NCBI GenBank assembly: GCA_027924645.1
Contig: BSBN01000781.1
Span: 620,001 to 684,000, forward strand
Direction: 5' to 3'
Source of the DNA: Cunninghamia lanceolata
Lineage: Eukaryota > Streptophyta > Pinopsida > Cupressales > Cupressaceae
DNA length: 64,000 nt
The stretch's first letter is position 1; each line of letters starts with the position of its first letter. Shown in pieces: positions 12,123 through 23,643 of this stretch. A program made the position numbers and the translations under genes. Below the pieces are notes generated by a model that was not told the origin of the DNA, searched no databases, and was given only the letters and a program-made list of their open reading frames with translations.

Positions 12123-13783
12123 TGATGCAGAGGTGTTAGGTCTCCAAAGATAATCTAACAAGATCAAAAGGTTTCAATAGTTTGTGGGCTTCAACCAATA
12201 AGACTTCTCTAGCCTTCCTCTTGTCCTAAACTCCACCAAAGGGCTTAAGTTTGGATTCCAACTTCTCAGATGAATTCTAGCACCTTCTAGGGTCTCAACC
12301 TACCCCAACCAACAAGGTTCCAAAGGTTTCACAAACCAATTTGATAGATTCTTGACAATTCCCCTTAAACAGGTCTAATCCTTGTAGTCTTGTTCAGCGA
12401 CTAAACTGTACTTTTCTCCAAACTTTCCCAAAACACTCTTGAAAAAAATGACTGATTTGGATACCCTCTATTGAGTTCTAAAACATATCTCAAACTCACC
12501 TACTATTGTTTTGGACGAAATGTGACTGTCCTAACACCCTGCAGCCTTCCTACAAGGCCTAAATTGACCATTTTACAAAGGAACCCTGTGACAAACTTGT
12601 CCCACACACTTCAAAACTAAAAACAGTCTTAGGAAAGGGTTCAAAACCAAGGATTTTCCAGGTCTTATCAGAAAGTTTGCTCATTTAGATGTTCAAATAC
12701 AAAAACCTCATATCTAGGGCCTAAAACCTAGGGCTTCCTAGATCTCCCACTTCCAATCACTTCCAGACCTCATTCAAAGGTCTAACACCATCTCCATGAT
12801 CATATTAGACAGTACCAAACATAAAAAGGTTACCTTGTTAAGACAGATCTCCGGCTGCTATAACCATGCCACCATTTCAATGCTCTTCCACAAGCAATCC
12901 TTGACTTCAAATGGTGATCACCTCTCCCATTTACACTCCTCCTGCTTTGTCAGGGTTAGAAACATATGTTACATGTTAATAAGGACCTATTCCATGAGAA
13001 TTAGAATCCTACATTCATGGAAAGGTCCAAAAATGCATTGCAAACCCTCAAAATCCCTGTTTTCACAGTCAAACAGGCAGTTCCAGAAAAAACGTGATAT
13101 CTCCCTCAAAATTCACTATAAAAACCTCAAACCAATTGCAAATGAAATTTAACTCAATCCCCTACCACATCCAATTGGTTTTAGATCAAAACAGTTCCGT
13201 ACAAAGAAATGGTACGGCCTGCAACAGCAGATTTACAGGAAAAAATCAGAAAATCCTATTTTTATTCAATTTGTGCACCTTTAAACTCCCTCCAAGGTAC
13301 TTGTCCGTACATATCATGCCTTGAACAGGCTTATATAACCTCTCCCTAACTTCTACAACCAATTCCCATCAGTTAGGGGTGGTTAAACTTTCAAAAACTA
13401 ATTAAAAAGGCTTTTCCCGCCTAAATGCATAATTCAGAAATTTGAATTTAAAACATTGGTTTAAAGGATTTCTACCTTATTTAATGAACTCCTACCTTAT
13501 TAATTCACTATGTATGATCTTCTTAGGTTCATTATACCTTCTTATTGATCTTAGACACCTCTATTTGACTCTAGGGGCACTATTGGCCCAACTTACATCA
13601 TTTTTGGTCCTAGGGTCCTTACCAGGGCCCTCAGGATATTTGACTATTACGTCATTTTGAATATTGCAACATGCCATAATTGGTTGTAAGGTGTCCCAAT
13701 TGACTTGATTTGTTCCATAGGTTCCTTCCATGGTCATTTTTGTCTTCTTGCTCCAAGGTATTATCTTAGGTGCTCCTACACCA
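12123..13783 (-). mobile_element. E3 3' LTR
   Basis: Lies left because the element is on the minus strand. TATA box on the minus strand (TATATAA, 13332-13338). Almost identical to 15892-17553. Confidence 0.95.
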
Positions 13784-13797
13784 TACTCCCCAGCATG
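13784..13797 (-). promoter_or_regulatory. E3 polypurine tract
   Basis: The minus strand reads atgctggggagta directly before the LTR start TGGTGTAGG. E6 has the equivalent aagttggggtgta at the same place. Confidence 0.7.
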
Positions 13798-13845
13798 ATA
13801 AAAAAAACTCTTGTCCCAAGAGTTATGTGATCTACTCCAAACCTC

Positions 13846-15810
13846 CTACAATCTTTTTGAAGTGTTCCTCTGATTTGTGACAGGAAACATAAACTCTCCA
13901 AGGGTTGTTCTTCTTCTTCTTCCACCTGCATGGCTCTTACAAACAATGTTAGCATTATAAAACATGTCTTGGTGTCCTTGCCTAGGACCTTGTTGCTGTG
14001 GTGTTTCTGCCTTCTCCATCTTGAGATTTGGATCTGTTTTTCCTTGATGTTTGCCTTCCCTTTCTTGCCTCCCTATAGGGCAATCAATGTCCCCAACCTT
14101 GATGCAATTTAAGTCCCAAATTTGCTGCTCTTTAGGACTGTTATAAACCTTCTTCTGCTGCAATTGTTCCTGCTGTCTAACCTGCACATTCAACTTCAAT
14201 TTCTCTCCAAAACAGATAATGGCATGTTCCTTCTTGTCCTCACAAGGTAAAGGCATTAGTTTGAACTTTTTACCATCTTTGTGCACCAAATGACTATTTG
14301 TATAACCATCATGAACTATCTTTCTCAAATGCTGCCATGGTCTACCCAAAATTATATGCCCACATGTCATTGAAATAACATCACATAAAATAGAATCATG
14401 ATATGGACCAATGGAAAAATCAACATATGCCCTCTGATTAACCCTTACTTGCTGTTCTTGACTTACCCAAGTGGCTTTGTAAGGACTAGGATGATCAAAT
14501 GTTTTCAATCCCAACTTGTGCACCATATCCCAAGAAACGAGATTATCATGTGAACCTGAATCTATAATCAACTTGCATACTTTTCCATGGCTTAAACAAT
14601 TAGTTTTGAAAATGGATACCTGTGGTGCTTGCTGCATTTTGCCTTTATCTACCATGAGCAATTCTCCATCTGTAACTGGATAGGCTGGTGCTGGTTCTTG
14701 GTCTTCTTTCTTTTCCTCTTCTTGTGCCAAATGAACTCTTCTCTCCTTGTTCTTATCAGCATCATCTCTCTTAGGACATTTGAAAGATGTATGTCCCACT
14801 TCATTGCAATGATAACACCTACCTGTGAATACTCCTCTACCTGATCCAAACCTACCTCCACCTCTATATCCACCTCTCTGATCTGTAGAAAACTCTTTGC
14901 CTTTCTCATTGCTGCTTTGTCCTTCATTAGTAGGTCTGCCCCTACCTCTATATCCTCTTCCACTACCTCCTTGTCTTTCTTGCTTCCTCTTCACCCTTTC
15001 TTCAGCCCTGATGGCTAATTGAAAACATTCTCCAAGTGATTTTGGTATTGTCAAACCAATCTCATCTTGCAAGTTATACCTAAGCCCATTAAGGTATCTT
15101 GCCACTTTCTCTTCTTCATCTTCCAATCCTCCTCTAATACTAACCTTATGAAATTGCTCAGTATAAGACATAACATCCATGTCCTTTTGTTTCAAATTTT
15201 GCCTCATCCTCTTTGTTTGAATGGAGTAATCGGATGGAAGAAATTGATCCTTCATCATATCCTTCATCCTACCCCAAGAAGTGATTCTTGTTCCACCTCT
15301 AGCCACTCTTTCTGTTTGCACACTACTCCACCATGTAAGTGTTGTCCCTCTCAACTTTGTTTTTGCAAATTTAATCTTCTTCTCATCACTCATCTCCTCA
15401 TACTCAAAAAAATTTTCAAGGGCATCTATCCACCCTAATAGCTCTTCACTATCCATCTTCCCTTGATAGATAGGTAACTCTATGTTTGCCTTTGTTCCAC
15501 TTCCTTGGACTGCCTTAAGCAATCTCATAAATCTCCTTTCTTCCACATCCAACTCATCATCAGGAGTGTTCTCATCTACCTTCTCAGGTCCTCCATCATC
15601 TCCTTCTTGATCATCTTGTTCATCCCCTCTAGAATTCTTTTCCAATGCTTCCAACCTTGCCAAGATTGATGCATTCTCCCTTCTCACTTGTCTTAACTCT
15701 CTTTCCCTTGCAGCATCCTGTTCTTTTCTATCCCTCAACTCTTTTTCTCTTGCCTCTAAGGCTTCTCTCAACTCATTGTTCTCCCTAGCCATCTGATTTT
15801 TAGGAGCCAT
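13846..15810 (-). CDS. E3 Gag-protease protein, intact, 654 aa
   Basis: Structural protein of a Ty3/gypsy-type particle with an aspartic-protease domain; it packages element RNA and matures the particle in the cytoplasm. The frame is open from 15855. I choose the ATG at 15810 (MAPKNQMAREN) because the related E6 protein starts MPPRGKNMAQEM. In this numbering: a charged coiled coil at about 5-65; a retrotransposon-gag domain at about 115-230, including TTLTWWSS and MDVMSYTEQF; an RGG-rich stretch at about 280-330; the zinc knuckle CYHCNEVGHTSFKC at about 332-345; protease active site IIDSGS at about 415-420; and the ILGRPW flap partner at about 487-492. No reverse transcriptase follows, so copying must rely on enzymes supplied in trans. 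No internal stop or frameshift. Confidence 0.93.
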   Translation of the reverse strand: MAPKNQMARENNELREALEAREKELRDRKEQDAARERELRQVRRENASILARLEALEKNSRGDEQDDQEGDDGGPEKVDENTPDDELDVEERRFMRLLKAVQGSGTKANIELPIYQGKMDSEELLGWIDALENFFEYEEMSDEKKIKFAKTKLRGTTLTWWSSVQTERVARGGTRITSWGRMKDMMKDQFLPSDYSIQTKRMRQNLKQKDMDVMSYTEQFHKVSIRGGLEDEEEKVARYLNGLRYNLQDEIGLTIPKSLGECFQLAIRAEERVKRKQERQGGSGRGYRGRGRPTNEGQSSNEKGKEFSTDQRGGYRGGGRFGSGRGVFTGRCYHCNEVGHTSFKCPKRDDADKNKERRVHLAQEEEKKEDQEPAPAYPVTDGELLMVDKGKMQQAPQVSIFKTNCLSHGKVCKLIIDSGSHDNLVSWDMVHKLGLKTFDHPSPYKATWVSQEQQVRVNQRAYVDFSIGPYHDSILCDVISMTCGHIILGRPWQHLRKIVHDGYTNSHLVHKDGKKFKLMPLPCEDKKEHAIICFGEKLKLNVQVRQQEQLQQKKVYNSPKEQQIWDLNCIKVGDIDCPIGRQEREGKHQGKTDPNLKMEKAETPQQQGPRQGHQDMFYNANIVCKSHAGGRRRRTTLGEFMFPVTNQRNTSKRL

Positions 15811-15873
15811 ATTCACACTTTCACAAACCCTTATTGTTTCACAAGATCCTACCACTCCCTCAAGGACCTACTT

Positions 15874-15888
15874 GCTGCTCTGATACCA
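15874..15888 (-). promoter_or_regulatory. E3 primer-binding site
   Basis: The minus strand reads TGGTATCAGAGCAGC three bases after the LTR end (...ctctacatca-tag). This is the classical complement of initiator methionine tRNA in plant LTR elements. Confidence 0.9.
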
Positions 15889-15891
15889 CTA

Positions 15892-17553
15892 TGATGTAGA
15901 GGTGTTAGGTCTCCAAAGATAATCTAACAAGATCAAAAGGTTTCAATAGTTTGTGGGCTTCAACCAATAAGACTTCTCTAGCCTTCCTCTTGTCCTAAAC
16001 TCCACCAAAGGGCTTAAGTTTGGATTCCAACTTCTCAGATGAATTCTAGCACCTTCTAGGGTCTCAACGTACCCCAACCAACAAGGTTCCAAAGGTTTCA
16101 CAAACCAATTTGATAGATTCTTGACAATTCCCCTTAAACAGGCCTAATCCTTGTAGTCTTGTTCAGCGACTAAACTATACTTTTCTCCAAACTTTCCCAA
16201 AACACTCTTGAAAAAAATGACTGATTTGGATACCCTCTATTGAGTTCTAAAACATATCTCAAACTCACTTACTATTGTTTTGGACGAAATGTGACTGTCC
16301 TAACACCCTGCAGCCTTCCTACAAGGCCTAAATTGACCATTTTACAAAGGAACCCTGTGACAAACTTGTCCCACACACTTCAAAACTAAAAATAGTCTTA
16401 AGGAAAGGGTTCAAAACCAAGGATTTTCCAGGTCTTATCAGAAAGTTTGCTCATTTAGATGTTCAAATACAAAAACCTCATATCTAGGGCCTAAAACCTA
16501 GGGCTTCCTAGATCTCCCACTTCCAATCACTTCCAGACCTCATTCAAAGGTCTAACACCATCTCCATGATCATATTAGACAGTACCAAACATAAAAAGGT
16601 TACCTTGTTAAGACGGATCTCCAGCTGCTATAACCATGCCACCATTTCAATGCTCTTCCACAAGCAATCCTTGACTTCAAATGGTGATCACCTCTCCCAT
16701 TTACACTCCTCCTACTGTGTCAGGGTTAGAAACATATGTTACATGTTAATAAGGACCTATTCCATGAGAATCAGAATCCTACATTCATGGAAAGGTCCAA
16801 AAATGCATTGCAAACCCTCAAAATCCCTGTTTTCACAGTCAAACAGGCAGTTCCAGAAAAAACATGATATCTCCCTCAAAATTCACTATAAAAACCTCAA
16901 ACCAATTGCAAATGAAAGTTAACTCAATCCCCTACCACATCCAATTGGTTTCAGATCAAAACAGTTCCGTACAAAGAAATGGTACGGCCTGCAACAGCAG
17001 ATTTACAGGAAAAAATCAGAAAATCCTGTTTTTATTCAATTTGTGCACCTTTAAACTCCCTCCAATGTACTTGTCCGTACATATCATGCCTTGAACAGGC
17101 TTATATAACCTCTCCCTAACTTCTACAACCAATTCCCATCAGTTAGGGGTGGTTAAACTTTCAAAAACTAATTAAAAAGGCTTTTCCCGCCTAAATGCAT
17201 AATTCAGAAATTTGAATTTAAAACATTGGTTTAAAGGATTTCTACCTTATTTAATGAACTCCTACCTTATTAATTCACTATGTATGATCTTCTTAGGTTC
17301 ATTATACCTTCTTATTGATCTTAGACACCTCTATTTGACTCTAGGGGCACTATTGGCCCAACTTACATCATTTTTGGTCCTAGGGTCCTTACCAGGGCCC
17401 TCAGGATATTTGACTATTACGTCATTTTGAATATTGCAACATGCCATAATTGGTTGTAAGGTGTCCCAATTGACTTGATTTGTTCCATAGGTTCCTTCCA
17501 TGGTCATTTTTGTCTTCTTGCTCCAAGGTATTATCTTAGGTGCTCCTGCACCA
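15892..17553 (-). mobile_element. E3 5' LTR
   Basis: Promoter-bearing copy for the minus-strand element; TATATAA on the minus strand at 17102-17108. Most differences from the other LTR are transitions, as expected for methylated DNA. Confidence 0.95.
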
Positions 17554-17558
17554 GAAAT

Positions 17559-19064
17559 CAACAAAGAAATGAAGTCCAGGATCAGCATAATGATCAAAGA
17601 CAGAATGCAAATAATGATAGAACACCATTAAATAATGTAAGAAATTAGAATGCAAATAGAAATGCCAATGTAAATCAGTTTGGTAGATAGCCGATGCAGT
17701 TGGACAGATTCAGACAGCTTATTTTTTATGGCATTCCTGGTTATCCCAATCCTATTGACAAACATGTGAGGCTGCAAGTGCCTAAATTTTCAAGAAACAA
17801 TACTGTGTCAAGAGAAGACCACTTAAAATCTTTTCAGAATATCATGGACAACTTTGAGGTTGAGCATGAAGATGATTTTATGAAATTATTTATGCAATCC
17901 TTAGTTGATGAGGCCAAAGAATGGTACAAGGGTCTACCTAATAGAAGTGTTTCATCATGGGAGGACTTCAGGACAATATTTAAAGAACAATATGGTGACA
18001 AGACTGATCCTAGTTTCTTTATTAATGAATTCACTAGTATTACCAAAGGATCAAATGAATAGGTTGCTAATTTCAATGCTAGATTCATGAAGGTGTTGAA
18101 CAAACTGCCACATCACCTGAAACCTAATGAACCTATGTGCATAGTGTTGTACATAAATGCTTTTGATGCCAAAACAGCTTATGGGTTAAGGGATAAAGGT
18201 CCTCATAGCCTCAAGGACGCTTTCAAAATTGCAACAAATATTGAAAATAATAGAAAAGTGTCTGGTAAGACAAACAGAAGAGATAATGAAAAAATTCTGC
18301 AAAACCCAAATGCTAAATCTCAGAGTGTTCAAGGTAATGTGTCTACTTCTGAGGATAAATTAGATAAGTTGACAACTATTGTCAAGGACCTGAGCTATAG
18401 AATGGCTAAAAATGAAAAAGGGGTAGGTCCTGATAGACAGGTTTACCAAAGGCAAGAAAGAAGACCATCATTACATGATATGCCATATAATACCAATTGG
18501 CATAATGGTAAACCCATTCTTCCAAACAGTAATACAAATTCAAGGACTCAAAATGTAAAGGAGACACCTGATCCTTTGAGGAAGGCTGTTAATAGTGTTA
18601 ATGACACCCCATGGTGTATAATATGCCAGATGCCTCACTCACAGTCACAATGTATGATTGCTCAGTCTCTATATAACAATACCATGGCTTGTGATGAGTG
18701 CAATGAGCCGCATTGCATGGAGGGTGATAATGTCAATATGCTGTCTACAAACAGGGAGTATTCATCTCATGATGTTGATGCAAGCACAAATAAGGAGATT
18801 CAGGCCTGCCAGCAGTTTCCATCTGATGAAGATGATGAGGATAATTATGCTTATGCTCAAGATTCACACAATTTTTTGAATAACTTGAGGAGACCATCTG
18901 ATGAAAAAATTAGAGCCTTCACAGCTACAGCAGTAGCTCAGGTCAAAAGCAATTACAATCTCAGGGGTAAAGCTCAAGTAAGCAACTCACACCAACCAAA
19001 GAATACTTTTGTGAACCAACCAGTGCATGATCATAAAGGGACTGAAACACAAAAGAAGCAATGA
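17559..19064 (+). pseudogene. E2 gag, C-terminal part
   Basis: Resumes in the frame left at 12122. After an Asn/Gln-rich linker comes a Retrotrans_gag-type domain at 17691-18250: PKFSRN near 17785, then AKEWYKGLP near 17910 and SSWEDFRTIFKEQYG near 17950. A zinc-binding motif CIICQMPHSQSQC lies near 18620. TAG stops at 17646, 17688 and 18060 sit where Gln is likely, and a TGA at 19062 could derive from CGA. Role when intact: particle structural protein. Its match to the Tat/Ogre-type Gag is by overall pattern. Confidence 0.85.
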
Positions 19065-19990
19065 AGAAACAATAAGCAAAATTTTAAGCAAAAAATAGGT
19101 CATGACTTTCAAGGACCAGAAAATAGAATCCCCCAGCTTGAGGATCAAAACAAAGATTTTCAAATCAAAGATGACAGTTAGGGAGCCACAAAAATTAAGG
19201 CTGGATCATACCAAAATAAGAATAAGACCGTGGACCAGGCCACAACTGTTATACAAAATTATGTTCCATTTGACATAACTTAGGTCTTGTCCCAGGTAAA
19301 GGTTTCTGTTCCATTGATGGAGCTGATGAAAGTTGAAGAGTTCAAAAATAAAACATTGTCCCTAATTTCAGGAGTACCCTATCAAGCTAATCAGAATATT
19401 GAGACTCAAGGTAAGAAACAAGTCTTATGTATTGAAGAAGATGAGATTCCTGAGGTATATCCAGGGATGACCATGACAAAGTGCTTGTCACAGGTTGAAC
19501 CGTTTTATGTCTCCTTTGTCATAAATGGAAAAGTGATTAAGAATTGTATGCTTGACTCAGGAGCGTCAACAAATATCATGCCCCTGGCTATCATGTAGCA
19601 AGCTGGATTAAAGATAGATAAGGCATGTGGGAAATGTTATGCCATGGATGCTAGAGAAGTGCCTGTCATTGGAATTATGAAAGATGTGGATTTTAGACTA
19701 GCAGCATATCCTGAAAAAATTTACAAAATGAACATAACAGTTGTTGATATCAAGCCACAATATGGCATGTTGTCAAGAAGATGGGCAACATTGATTGGTG
19801 TGAGCATGCAATTAGACTTATCATATGCCATGATCCCGATGAATGGTAAGAATGTCAAATTGATCAGAGAAGAAAGATCATTAGAAACAGTTGAGGATCA
19901 AGAGTCAAAGGAGCATATATGTTTTGTGGACACTGACTGTGAAAATTTTAGGGTTATCTCAGATGATAGAGGGGGTAAAGAGGGAGACAT
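19065..19990 (+). pseudogene. E2 aspartic protease
   Basis: Same frame as gag. The active site CMLDSGASTNIM at about 19545-19580 has the intact DSG triad. Downstream, YGMLSRRWATLIG and the LSYAMIP block are the usual Tat-type protease end. TAG stops at 19179, 19281 and 19596 interrupt it. It would have cut Gag-Pol in the particle. Confidence 0.85.
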
Positions 19991-20780
19991 GTGCATTCAA
20001 GAGCTTGACCAACAGGGTCTCTGGATCATGTACTTTGATGAAGCTTGTTCCAAGGAAGGCTCTGGTGCTGGCATTGTATTTTTGTCTCCAACTAGTAAGC
20101 TTCTAAAATTCTCATTCTTGCTGAAGTTTGCCTGTACAAATAATATCGTAGAGTATGAAGCTCTATTGTTAGGATTGAATGTTGCTTTGAAGCATGGAAT
20201 CAAGATGCTCAAAGTGTTTGGTGACTTAGAGTTAGTTGTTTCCCAAGTCAAGGATAAGTATGCATCAAAAAATAAGAGATTAAAATAGTATAAGCATGTT
20301 GTTTGGGATAAAATTGAATTGTTTGATGCTTTTTCAATAAGCTGGATAGAGAGATCAAAAAATGTCAGGGTAGATTTTCTAGCTAATGTATCCATAAGGC
20401 CAGATGATATAACTCTATCAGATGTAACAAACGTTGAGGTCAAACTTAGACCTACAATGCCAGATAATGTATGCAGCTGGCAAGTGTTTGATGATGATAA
20501 GGATTTGCTGAGATTTCTACATTGTATTGATGAATATGAGAACCAGGAAGTGGATTTTCAGAACTTTGTGGAGGTTCTAGATGGAAAAGAAACCCTCTTA
20601 GGGAAAGAGGTAATTCAACTCAAGACAAATAAAATCCCTAGAGGGCTAGTTGCTTTAGAGAGAGCTTTTGACAATAGGGATCAATTTGTCACAAAGGTAT
20701 CTCCAACAAACAAGAATGATTTAGAAGAGATAAACTTGGGGACATCTCATGCCCCCAAGAAGGTATACATTGGCAAATAG
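19991..20780 (+). pseudogene. E2 archaeal-type RNase H placed upstream of reverse transcriptase
   Basis: Starts near GLWIMYFDEACSKEGSGAG. Four acidic catalytic positions are visible: D in YFDEA (20037), E in VEYEALL (20151), D in FGDLEL (20223) and D in RVDFLA (20373). It resembles the second, archaeal-type RNase H known from Tat-clade elements. Here it lies between protease and reverse transcriptase, and a native but dead RNase H follows the reverse transcriptase. TAG stops at 20286 and 20778. The spacer after it (20400-20780) carries a CSWQVFDDDK block and links to the reverse transcriptase. Function: removal of the RNA strand during cDNA synthesis. Confidence 0.85.
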
Positions 20781-21760
20781 CTCAAACCACACATCAGGAC
20801 TATGTTGATTGCACTACTAAGAAAATATAAGCATGTTTTTGCCTGGTCGTATGAGGACCTGAAAGCTTATAGAGAAGATTTATTCCAGCATGAAATCCCT
20901 TTGAAGCCTGAAGCTAAACCATTTAGACAAAAACAGAGACCTATCAACCCAACCTTAGCTCCAAAAATGCAAGAAGAGCTTATAAAGCCTAGGGAGGCTG
21001 GAATAATTATGCCCATCAGACACTCAACTTGGGTGTCTAACCTTGTCCCAGTTAGAAAAAAGAATGGTGACATAAGATTATGTGTGGACTTTAGAAATAT
21101 GAATGTGTCTTCTTTGAAGGACAACTATCCATTACCAAACATGGAAGCCATGTTGCATAGAGTGACTGGCTGTGAACTTTTATCCATGATGGATGGATTT
21201 TCAGGGTACAATCAAGTGAATGTAAAAAAATTAGAACAATTCAAAACTACCTTCACCACTCCATTGGGAACCTATGTATATGTGAGAATGCCATTCGGAC
21301 TGACAAATGTAGGTGCCACATTTCAGAGGGCTATGGATGTTGCTTTTGCAGGATTAATTGACTCAGTCTTGGCTAGGATGATTTGACAGCTTATTCAAAA
21401 AAGGAAGAGCAGCACTGCATGCACTTAGAACAAATTTTTATTAGAGCATTGGAATATGGCATCTCACTTAACCCAAAGAAATGTGCTTTTGGGGTAGTGG
21501 AAGGGAAATTGCTTGGACACATTGTTTCCAAGGATGGAGTCAGGATTGATCCTGAAAGAGTGGCTACAATTGACAAAATCTAGATCCCTAAAACAGTGAA
21601 AGGTGTTCAGTTCTTCTTTGGACAAATTAATTTTGTTAGAAGATTTGTGCCTAATTTTGTAGAGACCACAAAAGATATCTCTAAGATGTTGAAGAAAGGT
21701 GCAACTGTCACATGGGAAGATGAAGCAGCTAAATCATTTTAGAACATAAAAGACGCAATA
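20781..21760 (+). pseudogene. E2 reverse transcriptase
   Basis: Visible blocks: VFAWSYEDL, then RLCVDFRNMNVSS, then SMMDGFSGYNQV with the first catalytic Asp at 21192, then RMPFGLTNVGATFQRAMD. The second catalytic pair (DD, 21377-21382) is present but in a shifted frame, so a frameshift falls at the YxDD box. Fingers-palm order is normal and the thumb and connection follow (GKLLGHIVSKDG, VRRFVPNF). TAG stops at 21581 and 21740. Clearly Ty3/gypsy, Tat-like; inactive. Confidence 0.92.
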
Positions 21761-21763
21761 AAG

Positions 21764-22203
21764 ATGGCTCCTGTGCTAAAGTCTCTTGATTTTTCTAAGC
21801 CATTTCAGTTGTTTTCATTTGCTTCTTTCCATACTATTGCCGCATGTTTATTGCAGAAAAATGCAGAAGGTTTTGAACAACCCATAGCTTTCTTTAGCAG
21901 ATCATTGCAAGCTGTTGAGTTGAAGTATGACATCATGCAGAAACAGGCATATGCACTCGTTAGAGCAGTCAAGAACTTTAGGCCATATTTGGTAGGCTCA
22001 TAGATAGTTGCATATGTGCCTCATGCAGGAATCAAAGATATTTTTACTCAGCAGGAGGTGACTGGAAGGAGATCCAGATGGATAAATAAATTGCAAGAGT
22101 TTAACATTGAGATATAGATCACAAAACTGGTAAGAGGACAAGGTTTGGCAAAACTGATGACACAGTCAAACCTAGAGGCATGCCAAGTGAATGTAGTGCA
22201 TAA
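21764..22203 (+). pseudogene. E2 native (gypsy) RNase H, catalytic acids lost
   Basis: The fold is recognisable (PVLKSLDFSKPFQLFSFAS, then EQPIAFFSRSLQ, then QKQAYALVRAVKNFRPYL). The usual acidic positions are replaced: TDAS is SFAS, EKEA is QKQA, and TDH is VPH. This parallels the retroviral connection domain, a former RNase H. It is probably structural only, with activity supplied by the upstream RNase H. TAG stops at 22001 and 22115. A frameshift near 22205 separates it from integrase. Confidence 0.85.
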
Positions 22204-22215
22204 TGAATTATAAAT

Positions 22216-23486
22216 ATGTTAGAATCTGAATGGTATAAGGACATAGTATATTATTTGCAGAATTTGAACTATCCTTCCCATCTCAGTGATAATCAAAAGA
22301 GAACCTTAAAGCTGCATGTAGTTAAATACATCATTGTTCAAGGAGAGTTGTATTGGAAAACTCCTGATGGTGTATTACTCATGTGTGTGAATGAAGATAA
22401 GGCTAAGGATATTCTAAGTGACATGCACAAAGGAATGTGTGGTGGACATTATACTACCCATACAATGGCCCACAAGATTCTCAGAGCTGGCTACTGGTGG
22501 CCAACTCTCTTCTCAGATGCACAAAGAATGGTACGAAAATATGATCCTTGCTAGAGGTTTTCAAGAAAGCTAAAATATGAAGGTACATTGCCCCTTAGGA
22601 CTATAACTGTGGAAGCTCCATTTCAGCAGTGGGGAATTGATTTTATAGGGGAAATTTTAGAAAAATCAAGTGGAGGACACAGTTGGATTTTGGTCGCTAC
22701 TAATTACTTCACTAAATGGATTGAAGCCATTCCAACTAAAAAGGCTACAAGCAAGGTGGTGATGGATTTTATTCTGGAAAATATTATTATCAGATTTGGA
22801 GTACCAACCAAATTAGTCACAGTTAATGCAATGTGCTTTAGGTCTAGTGAATTTATTGATTTTTGTAGCAATTATGGAATAAATTTGTTACATGCATCAC
22901 CGTACCATCCACATGAAAATGGTCAAGCAGAGTCAAGTAACAAAAGCCTCATGAAGATTGTCAAAAGGATAGTAGGTAAAAACAAAAGGGCTTGGGATTC
23001 AAAGTTGAAAATGGCATTATGGGTTGATGGAGTGATAGTAAAGAAAGCAACTGTAAGGTCACCTTTTGAATTGGTATATGGTGCAACAGCTACATTGCCT
23101 GTAAACAACCTCCTACTAGTCTATAAATTCATACAGGAAAATGAGGAGGAGATTGAGGACTCAATGACTAGAAGAATAAATCAACTGGTTGCACTAGATG
23201 AGATGAGAAGGGAGGCACAGGAAACAAACATCAAGAGACAACAAAAGGTAAAATATCTATTTGATAAAAGGGCTACAGAAAGAAAGTTTTAGATAGGTGA
23301 TATGGTTCTTGTATGGAATGCAAGGAACCAGGATAAGGGTAAACATGGTAAGTTTGAACCCTTATGGATGGGCCCGTACCAAATTTGCAACACTCATAGA
23401 GAAGATTCCTATTTTTCCAGGCCCTAAGTGGTGAATTATTGGAATTGCCTGTGCACGGTCAATTCCTTAAAGCTTTTTTCTCATAA
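22216..23486 (+). pseudogene. E2 integrase
   Basis: N-terminal zinc domain: H...GGH near 22425-22450 and RKYDPC near 22540, with the first Cys of the CxxC replaced by Tyr. Catalytic core: first Asp in WGIDFIGE (near 22640); the TDN position reads VTVN (second Asp lost, near 22820); Glu in NGQAES (near 22925). C-terminal part has GDMVLVWN and LWMGPYQI. A frameshift near 23418 precedes the GELLELPVHG tail, with a terminal TAA at 23484. TAG stops at 22552 and 23290. It would have joined cDNA to the host chromosome; now dead. Confidence 0.9.
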
Positions 23487-23643
23487 ATGAATGCCTTTTG
23501 TGCACACTGTAAACTAGATGTAAATGTTTGTACATGGCTTGTATAGTCGGTCGTGTTTTGAGTTTTGTGTTTTGTCCGGTCTGCCCCGGAGTTACTTAGT
23601 TCTCGCTGTAGTCTTGCGTCTACATGTCCCCAGTCGGAGCCAC

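Larger units (their letters stand above)
12123..17553 (-). mobile_element. E3: young non-autonomous gag-protease LTR element (TR-GAG-like), 5.43 kb
   Basis: LTRs of 1661 and 1662 bp with about 17 substitutions and one indel counted by eye (about 99% identity). TSD gaaat at 12118-12122 and 17554-17558. On the minus strand the LTR starts TGGTGTAGGAGCACC and ends CTCTACATCA. The 2.1-kb internal region holds one intact Gag-protease ORF and no reverse transcriptase, RNase H or integrase. It inserted into the gag of E2. The structure fits the described class of terminal-repeat retrotransposons with a GAG domain, here with a protease added. Confidence 0.95.

Noticed and set aside
12018..23292. Recoding of TAG as glutamine
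   Set aside because: Frameshifts, lost integrase and RNase H residues, and TAA/TGA stops in neighbouring elements show simple decay. Plant nuclei use the standard code, and the E3 ORF ends normally.
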